The translations under genes and the position numbers were made by a program. The notes under the pieces were generated by a model that was not told the DNA's origin, did no database searches, and saw nothing but the letters and a program-made list of their open reading frames with translations. Below are positions 58,611 through 64,000 of a stretch of 64,000 nucleotides of DNA, in pieces. How positions within the stretch are numbered: position 1 is the stretch's first letter; the number at the start of each line of letters is the position of its first letter. Source of the stretch: Sulfurisphaera javensis (GTDB lineage Archaea > Thermoproteota > Thermoprotei_A > Sulfolobales > Sulfolobaceae); assembly GCF_041154675.1 (NCBI RefSeq), contig NZ_AP031322.1, positions 992,001-1,056,000 on the forward strand, in the 5' to 3' direction.

Positions 58611-59505
58611 TACAGATAGTCTCCTACCTACAATTAAGGTATTGATAGCTAAAAAACTTAGAGAATTAGGAATGAGCCAAAACAGAATTGCAAGTTTACT
58701 CGGTGTTACTCAGCCAGCTGTAAAGCAATACCTTGATGAAAATGACAAGGAACAATATGAGAAACTAAAGGAAATGGGATTACAAGAAGAAGAAATAAAT
58801 AATATAATAGAAGATTTAGTAGAATTATTGAACAATGGGGATGTTAAAAGTGCTATGTATTACATTACTGATGTTGGATTAAAATATTTATCAGAATTAA
58901 GATTCTGTAAATTCCATAAAGAGAAAGATAAGTATATTCCTTCTGATTGCGATATTTGTAGATATATTTATAGACAAAATGAAGAGGAGAGAATGGAAAT
59001 TGCATTAAGTATGTTACAAAATGAATTAATTACTCCATTAATCCCAGAGGTTTTAAGTAACATAGCTTTTGCAAGAAAGAATCCTAAAGGAATAAACGAT
59101 ATTTTGGCCGTTGAAGGAAGAATTACTAAAGTTAAAGGATTACCAACTCCTGTATCTAATCCTTCCTGGGGAGCAAGCAAGCATTTAGCTACTATTTTAT
59201 TGAAGGTTGTTCATAAAGATGCAAGTATAAGGTCTGTTATGAATATAAAATATGATGAGAAAATTGATAAGGCTTTAAAACTTTTAGGCTTTAAAACTGC
59301 TTATGTAGGTCCTAGCGATGATAATGATGATGAAAGTATTTCAAATTTAATTTTTTCAGCATTTAGTGAGGGAATTGATTGCATAGTTCACTTAGGAGGA
59401 AAGGGATTGGAACCAATAACTTATATATTTGGTAAGGATCCAGTTGAAGTAGTAAAAAAGGTTATAGAAATTGGTAAAAAATACAGAGAGTTAACCGAAA
59501 ATTAA
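58585..59505 (+). CDS. ThiR-type regulator: HTH plus ThiN domain
   Basis: 306 residues from the GTG at 58585. N-terminal HTH (LGMSQNRIASLLGVTQPAVKQYL), a cysteine cluster (CKFH...CDIC) and a C-terminal ThiN domain (ALLIPEV-like LIPEVLSNIAFA, GASKHLATILL, GIDCIVHLGGKGLEPITYIFG). In archaea such proteins sense thiamine phosphate and control thiamine genes. The 5' end overlaps the divergent NurA-like gene by 26 bases, so the start could be later. Confidence 0.8.
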   Translation: MVKTPLELITDSLLPTIKVLIAKKLRELGMSQNRIASLLGVTQPAVKQYLDENDKEQYEKLKEMGLQEEEINNIIEDLVELLNNGDVKSAMYYITDVGLKYLSELRFCKFHKEKDKYIPSDCDICRYIYRQNEEERMEIALSMLQNELITPLIPEVLSNIAFARKNPKGINDILAVEGRITKVKGLPTPVSNPSWGASKHLATILLKVVHKDASIRSVMNIKYDEKIDKALKLLGFKTAYVGPSDDNDDESISNLIFSAFSEGIDCIVHLGGKGLEPITYIFGKDPVEVVKKVIEIGKKYRELTEN

Positions 59506-59571
59506 TTAGGAGTAAGTAATACTAAATCTGTTTTACAAATTATTTAATTACCTCCTTTTCGATTTATTCTT

Positions 59572-59736
59572 ATGTCTCGACTTCAAGAGGTAATAAAGAG
59601 ACTTGAAGAAGTAGAAAAAATTATTAAAGATGCAAAAATAAATGAAGAGGATAAGGAGTACATAGAAAAAATTCTTTTAAAGAATATGAACATTGAAGCA
59701 GAAATATATACAAAGTATTTAAAGAGTAATAAATAA
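59572..59736 (+). CDS. 54-residue charged helical protein
   Basis: ATG at 59572, frame MSRLQEVIKRLEEVEK to LKSNK, amphipathic and probably coiled coil. It lies between ThiR and the hypothetical gene at 59747, with only ten bases to the latter. Codon use matches neighbouring genes, supporting a real small gene. Confidence 0.5.
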   Translation: MSRLQEVIKRLEEVEKIIKDAKINEEDKEYIEKILLKNMNIEAEIYTKYLKSNK

Positions 59737-59746
59737 TAATATTTTT

Positions 59747-60346
59747 GTGAGATATGAAGCATTCATTGATATACTGAGTGGAGATAAAAGATTTTTAAGT
59801 AGTAGTGGAGATGTTGTTGGAATAACTGAAGAACTAAGAAAATTAATAGAACAAAACGGTATTAATCTAATCACATTTTCTGATTTTATAGTTGAATACT
59901 TGAAAGAAAACCAATCTCTTTTAACTATTCATGTTACTGGAAAGCCTTTTTCAATATTATGTCCAAACATTGGTGTATTTCTTCAAATATGGATAACTGA
60001 TGCCGAAAAATCAACTCAACATTTCTTAGCTATTGTAAACTACTCCGGCAATGTACAAATTTCCATTTCTAAACCAGAACTTTTTGACAGAGTGATATTT
60101 GATATTATGAAAAAGAGCATAGAATATTTAGACTGTTTAAGGGTAGAAATGCCTTTCCTTTATAGATTTATAATTTTTGAGTTATTTAATTCGTTTAGAA
60201 AGCTTTCAAAGATAAAATTTGAAGGGATAGTTGATAAAAATATTGTTTTAGCTGATTATAAAGATAGAGGCCTAATTTGGGAAATAGACTCTACTACTAT
60301 TGATTATACAAACTCAATTTCGAAAAAAATTTTATCTCCATATTAA
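59747..60346 (+). CDS. Hypothetical soluble protein upstream of the protease operon
   Basis: 199 residues, GTG start. No recognised motif and no membrane segment; mixed alpha/beta composition. The downstream protease frame overlaps or follows within about 20 bases, so it is likely in the same operon. Confidence 0.55.
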   Translation: MRYEAFIDILSGDKRFLSSSGDVVGITEELRKLIEQNGINLITFSDFIVEYLKENQSLLTIHVTGKPFSILCPNIGVFLQIWITDAEKSTQHFLAIVNYSGNVQISISKPELFDRVIFDIMKKSIEYLDCLRVEMPFLYRFIIFELFNSFRKLSKIKFEGIVDKNIVLADYKDRGLIWEIDSTTIDYTNSISKKILSPY

Positions 60347-60365
60347 CTATTTAAATAGTGAGAAT

Positions 60366-60998
60366 TTGAGTTACATTGACTATTTAGAGTGGAGATTTCG
60401 AAATTTAAATGAAGGCTTATCCTTTCTTTTGGCAATACTCTCTTTATCAGTTGCCTTTATAGGACCTATTTACATTTCGGTTAACCCAATAATAGGAGTT
60501 TTAATACCAATTATAACAGCAACAACAGCAATAGTTCCACATGAAATAGCACATAGACAATCAGCAAGAAATTACGGTTGCGCATCTAGGTTCATTCTTA
60601 GCTTCAAAGGTTTTATAGTAACTCTTTTAATAAATTTAATAAGCGGTATTACTGGATTTGGCTTTCTTGTATTTGTAGCAGGTTATACTGGAATATTTTG
60701 CAGATTTGGTGGCATGTCAAAAGAAGTTGAAGGAAAGACTGCCTTTGCTGGGCCAGCTACTAATTTAGTTCTAGCTATTCTTGCCCTTCTTATAATTTCC
60801 TTTGTTCCCTTGCCTAACCTTTTTCTTAAATATTTGTTCGCTGAAATTTTCGAATTTAATAGTTATGTAGCTTTCTTTAATCTTATACCAATACCACCAT
60901 TAGATGGACAAAAGGTATTAAGATGGAATCCAGCAGTTTGGGGATTAGCATTGGTATTCTCACTTATATTAACCTTTATACCTTATTATATAATATGA
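60366..60998 (+). CDS. Site-2-type intramembrane metalloprotease (M50)
   Basis: 210 residues from a TTG at 60366; a longer TTG frame to 60300 overlaps the previous gene. Zinc motif HEIAH in helix two and the second ligand motif NLIPIPPLDGQ near the C-terminus. About five helices. It would cut membrane proteins within the bilayer. The rhomboid gene overlaps its stop as ATGA. Confidence 0.85.
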   Translation: MSYIDYLEWRFRNLNEGLSFLLAILSLSVAFIGPIYISVNPIIGVLIPIITATTAIVPHEIAHRQSARNYGCASRFILSFKGFIVTLLINLISGITGFGFLVFVAGYTGIFCRFGGMSKEVEGKTAFAGPATNLVLAILALLIISFVPLPNLFLKYLFAEIFEFNSYVAFFNLIPIPPLDGQKVLRWNPAVWGLALVFSLILTFIPYYII

Positions 60999-61552
60999 AA
61001 TCTACTGTAGTTTTAATAATTTCAATAACCATTGGTTATATTATTGGGCAAATATTATCACTTCAGAGCTCTTTTTTGCTTTACTACCTCATTCAGATTA
61101 ATTATCTGATACTAAAATATGGATTTTACTGGCAATTACTCACTTCTATTTTTATAACTCCTAGCTTCTTTGATTGGGCATTTAATGCTATTGCCCTATA
61201 CTTTATTTATTGGCTCTACAAAAGCCAAGCTGGAAAATTAGAATATTTAGTATTTCTTCTTTCTGGTATAGTTGGGAATCTTTTCTCTTTATTTCTTTAC
61301 TCACCTTTAACGGCCTCAGCAGGAGCTTCTGGAGGAATATTTGGATTATTTGCTTATTATGCTGTAAGCGATTATCTTAAAGATAAGCAAGTAAACAAGA
61401 TAGCCATAATTCTCTTATTAGCTGTTTTCATTATGAGTGATACTCTTCCATTTTTTGATGTAGATATATGGGCACATACTGGTGGTATATTGACTGGGGT
61501 ATTACTTTCGTTATTGCTTTTTAAAATATATGAGACAAGAAGAACAGTGTGA
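60995..61552 (+). CDS. Rhomboid-family intramembrane serine protease
   Basis: 185 residues from the ATG at 60995. Catalytic Ser in ASAGASGGIFGLF (GASG) and catalytic His in WAHTGGILTG; six helices. Translated from an ATGA overlap with the M50 protease and overlapping (GTGA) the following small membrane protein. Confidence 0.88.
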   Translation: MKSTVVLIISITIGYIIGQILSLQSSFLLYYLIQINYLILKYGFYWQLLTSIFITPSFFDWAFNAIALYFIYWLYKSQAGKLEYLVFLLSGIVGNLFSLFLYSPLTASAGASGGIFGLFAYYAVSDYLKDKQVNKIAIILLLAVFIMSDTLPFFDVDIWAHTGGILTGVLLSLLLFKIYETRRTV

Positions 61553-61710
61553 ACATAGTAGAGGAAGTCCTTCTAATAATTGGTCTATTAATGTTCCCTT
61601 ACGGAGTTTATGAAATATGGAAAGGAAGCGGAGATAGACAAACTAAGTTAATAATTATTGGAATTTCAGTAGTACTTTATTTAGTGGAGACTATTTTAGC
61701 ATTGAGATAA
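61549..61710 (+). CDS. 53-residue two-helix membrane protein
   Basis: GTG start in a GTGA overlap with the rhomboid stop. Helix one VLLIIGLLMFPYGVYEIW, a short charged loop (KGSGDRQTK), helix two LIIIGISVVLYLVETIL. Coupling to two intramembrane proteases suggests a regulator, adaptor or substrate. Too small for recognition. Confidence 0.55.
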   Translation: MNIVEEVLLIIGLLMFPYGVYEIWKGSGDRQTKLIIIGISVVLYLVETILALR

Positions 61711-61721
61711 ATATTTTACAA

Positions 61722-62288
61722 GTGATAATAATTATTACTGGAACTCCAGGAACAGGTAAAAGCACGATAGTGGACTTACTCTCTAAAACATTAGGCTATG
61801 AAAAACTTCATGTTTCTTCCTTTTTAATTCAAAACAAAGTTTTTTCCGAATATGATGAATTACATCAAAGTTACATTATTGATGAAGAAAAGGCTATACA
61901 ACTTCTAGATGAATATATAAAAGCTAGAAATATTGTTATCGAAACAATTTATCCTTCTTTAATTTCTCATGCAGATAAAGTAATAGTTTTAAGAAAAGAC
62001 CCTAGGCTCCTTTATGAAGAATTAAGAAAAAGAGGATGGAATGAGTTAAAGGTTGCTGAAAACGTCATGGCAGAAATTTTAGGTGTAATAAGTAGCGAGG
62101 CTAAAGAATATTTTACAAAAGTTTGCGAAATTAACGTAACTAACCGAAAGCCTGAAGAAGTAGTAGAGCGCGTTTTAAAAGAGCAATGTGAAGAGATCGA
62201 TTGGTTATCTATAGAGGAGATAGGTGATTTATTAATCTCATTAGATAAGATTATTAGCTCTTATGAAGATAGTATAAGTGATGAGTAG
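61722..62288 (+). CDS. Adenylate kinase 6 (Fap7)-like NTPase
   Basis: 188 residues, GTG start. Walker A GTPGTGKST near the N-terminus, the pattern of AK6 proteins (VIVLRKDPRLLYEELRKRGW). Archaeal/eukaryal AK6 aids small-subunit ribosome maturation. It overlaps the ApbC-like gene by 8 bases. Confidence 0.85.
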   Translation: MIIIITGTPGTGKSTIVDLLSKTLGYEKLHVSSFLIQNKVFSEYDELHQSYIIDEEKAIQLLDEYIKARNIVIETIYPSLISHADKVIVLRKDPRLLYEELRKRGWNELKVAENVMAEILGVISSEAKEYFTKVCEINVTNRKPEEVVERVLKEQCEEIDWLSIEEIGDLLISLDKIISSYEDSISDE

Positions 62289-63177
62289 TAATAATCCATT
62301 CAGAATATCATCACCACAACCATCCTCAAGGCAACCGAGAGATTTAAGAAAAGTTAATCAACAAATTCAAGCTGCAGATTTAAAAATACAAATGAAAATG
62401 AAAATGGTAAAATATAAAATAGCTGTTTTGAGCGGAAAAGGAGGAGTAGGCAAGTCTTTTGTATCCTCAAATCTGGCTATGGCCTTAGCAGCTGCAGGAA
62501 GAAGTGTTGGAATTGTTGACGTGGATTTTCATGGTCCATCAGTACCAAAAATGCTTGGAGTTAGAGGACAATATTTGACTGCAGATGATAAAGGAGGAAT
62601 TAACCCAGTAGTTGGTCCTTTTGGGATTAAAGTTGTTTCAATTGATTTTCTCTTACCAAGAGATGATACTCCAGTTGTATGGAGAGGGGCAATAAAGCAT
62701 ACAGCTATTAAACAGTTTTTAGGTGACGTTAATTGGGGAGAATTAGATTATTTAGTTATTGATATGCCACCAGGTACTGGAGATGAAGCTTTGTCTGTAG
62801 CACAACTAGTTCCCAATTTAACTGGAATGGTTATTGTAACTATACCTTCTGAAGTTTCTACTCTCGCCGTTAAGAAATCTATTAATTTCGCGAAAACAAT
62901 AAATGCTAAAATCTTAGGTGTGATAGAAAATATGAGTTACTTCATTTGCCCTTCTGATGGTAAACCATATTACATTTTTGGTGAAGGAAAAGGAAAGCAA
63001 ATGGCTGAAGAAATGGGAGTACCATTATTAGGCCAAATACCCTTAGATCCTATTGTCGCTCAGGCTAATGATTTAGGTGAACCATTCTTCTTAAAATATC
63101 CAGATAATCCGGCCTCAAAAGAATTTATGAAAATTGCTGATCAAATTATTCATATTATTGAGAACTCTAACCAATAG
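62281..63177 (+). CDS. Mrp/ApbC/NBP35-family Fe-S carrier ATPase
   Basis: 298 residues from the ATG at 62281. Deviant Walker A SGKGGVGKS, then DVDFHGPSVPKMLG, IDMPPGTGDEAL and the ENMSYFICPSDGKPYYIFG block. In most family members that block holds a CxxC that binds the bridging cluster; here only the first Cys is present. The role would be Fe-S cluster delivery. Confidence 0.88.
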   Translation: MSSNNPFRISSPQPSSRQPRDLRKVNQQIQAADLKIQMKMKMVKYKIAVLSGKGGVGKSFVSSNLAMALAAAGRSVGIVDVDFHGPSVPKMLGVRGQYLTADDKGGINPVVGPFGIKVVSIDFLLPRDDTPVVWRGAIKHTAIKQFLGDVNWGELDYLVIDMPPGTGDEALSVAQLVPNLTGMVIVTIPSEVSTLAVKKSINFAKTINAKILGVIENMSYFICPSDGKPYYIFGEGKGKQMAEEMGVPLLGQIPLDPIVAQANDLGEPFFLKYPDNPASKEFMKIADQIIHIIENSNQ

Positions 63178-63385
63178 CAATAGAAAATAAAAACTTCTTC
63201 TTTTCATAATCTGGCTCTTTCTTTACTTTTCCTTCCCTCACTAAATCAGCTAATGCTTCCCTAAATTCTACCATATCGAACTCTAATCCTTTTTCTAATA
63301 GTATGTCTCTTATTTCAGTAGATGTTTTAGGACCTTCTTTACTTAATAAATCTATAATAACTTTTTTTAATTCATCCTTATTCAT
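63167..63385 (-). CDS. Small winged-helix protein
   Basis: 72 residues; KTSTEIRDILLEKGLEFD and REALADLVREGKVKKE make a winged-helix. Its end overlaps the ApbC-like gene by 11 bases. A DNA-binding regulator of unknown target. Confidence 0.6.
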   Translation of the reverse strand: MNKDELKKVIIDLLSKEGPKTSTEIRDILLEKGLEFDMVEFREALADLVREGKVKKEPDYEKKKFLFSIAIG

Positions 63386-63492
63386 GTTTAGTATAATACA
63401 ATACGAATAAAGTATAAAAAAGTTATTAGTCAGAATAGTAGTTAAATTTAAAAAATAGTTTATTTAATATTAAAGATGATAGGTGGTATAAA

Positions 63493-63843
63493 ATGAGTAT
63501 TGAAATTACTGAAAAAAGCGTAATTTTCAAAAGGTTCCTTGCTGTTGCTTATGGGCTTTCTGAGGCCGAAATTGAAGCTTTTCTGAAAATAATGGAGAGT
63601 AAAGAAGGAAAGAATGTTGATACAATTTCTAGTGAATTAGGAATTAGCAAAAGTAGAGCGAGTTTAATTCTTAAAAAACTTTCAGATGCGGGACTAATTG
63701 AAAAAGAGAAAAGTGGTAATAATAAAGGAGGAAGACCAAAGTTCATGTATTATGTTAACAGAGATGAAATAAGAGCCAAATTAGAGAAAAAAGCTAATGA
63801 ATTATGTAATGAATTAAAACAGCTTATATCCTCTCTGAGCTAA
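63493..63843 (+). CDS. Winged-helix transcription regulator
   Basis: 116 residues. An AGGTGGT ribosome site sits five bases before the ATG. HTH VDTISSELGISKSRASLILKKL and wing GNNKGGRPKFMYYV, then a C-terminal dimerising helix. It resembles TrmB/Lrs14-type archaeal regulators. The 3' end overlaps the opposing gene by 30 bases. Confidence 0.7.
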   Translation: MSIEITEKSVIFKRFLAVAYGLSEAEIEAFLKIMESKEGKNVDTISSELGISKSRASLILKKLSDAGLIEKEKSGNNKGGRPKFMYYVNRDEIRAKLEKKANELCNELKQLISSLS

Positions 63844-64000
63844 ATACTTCTTTAAAAATGGAGTTTCTTCTATTTTCTCCTTAGTTAAATATTCAAGGTA
63901 AATTCCTTTAGGTTTTTCTCTTGATCTTTTTGTATATATAACTTTAGTCGGAGTAGTTATTATATCAACTGGTACATCATAAGGCTCAGCAGGAATAAAA
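63814..64000 (-). CDS. 5-formyltetrahydrofolate cyclo-ligase, C-terminal end only
   Basis: 61 codons are readable from the right edge to the stop at 63814-63816. IPAEPYDVPVDIITTPTKVI and KPKGIYLEYL match the C-terminus of 5-formyltetrahydrofolate cyclo-ligases. The start is outside the window. Confidence 0.78.
   Translation of the reverse strand, partial: FIPAEPYDVPVDIITTPTKVIYTKRSREKPKGIYLEYLTKEKIEETPFLKKYLAQRGYKLF

Overview
The window is a low-GC archaeal chromosome segment from a thermoacidophilic member of the Sulfolobales. It most resembles Sulfurisphaera/Sulfolobus tokodaii-type genomes. The evidence is two heme-copper oxidase gene clusters of the SoxM and SoxABC kinds, a sulfocyanin, Rieske and cytochrome b partners, TATA-type promoters with leaderless starts, a C/D-box sRNA candidate, a ThiR-type regulator, and HerA/NurA-like and type IV pilin genes. 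The species assignment is inference from gene content, because no search could be run.

Layout. 1-7.5 kb: end of an FAD-dependent reductase, a two-gene molybdenum hydroxylase whose FAD and 2Fe-2S subunits are fused, a crotonase, a methyltransferase, and a thiolase/zinc-ribbon pair whose thiolase lacks the nucleophilic cysteine. 7.5-9.6 kb: a START-like small protein, a degenerate glutamate-dehydrogenase paralogue and a membrane-anchored protein. 9.8-17.8 kb: the SoxM supercomplex (soxM with a DUF1404-like gene on one strand; soxE, soxH, soxI-like, soxF and soxG on the other). 17.9-20.8 kb: minus-strand run of malic enzyme, acetyltransferase, double winged-helix regulator and DsrE protein. 20.9-25.4 kb: Dsb-like DUF929 protein, CoA-binding protein, large secreted protein, FAH-family hydratase and XdhC. 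25.4-28.3 kb: an orphan 963-residue P-loop protein. 28.5-30.4 kb: a structured repeat, a membrane protein and remnants of a VapBC-like toxin-antitoxin pair. 30.4-34.7 kb: TrmO, two radical SAM/SPASM proteins (possibly heme biosynthesis) and an aldo-keto reductase.

34.8-42.3 kb is a second respiratory cluster. soxL and a run of five small membrane proteins (two very short) point one way; soxA, soxB, soxC and a second DUF1404-like gene point the other. 42.3-48.8 kb: an HPP-family membrane protein pair, the second copy of the structured repeat, a frameshifted coiled-coil/nuclease gene, a 773-residue polytopic protein next to a type IV pilin, and two convergent paralogous secreted proteins. 49.2-53 kb: a Ski2-like helicase, a 39-residue membrane peptide, tRNA-Gln(CUG), and DsrE and solute-binding-like proteins. 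53-56 kb: an amidohydrolase and glutamine synthetase-like pair (a split FluG arrangement), then a C/D-box sRNA candidate. 56-64 kb: Pcm, HerA-like and NurA-like genes, ThiR, an operon of two intramembrane proteases, AK6, an Mrp/ApbC ATPase, winged-helix proteins, and the end of 5-formyltetrahydrofolate cyclo-ligase.

How it fits together: the two oxidase clusters supply alternative terminal electron-transfer complexes, one reading sulfocyanin/CuA and one lacking CuA (quinol type). The radical SAM pair may supply heme. The least explained parts are the small-membrane-protein run beside soxL, the two 173-175 bp structured repeats with compensating stems, and the intramembrane-protease operon.
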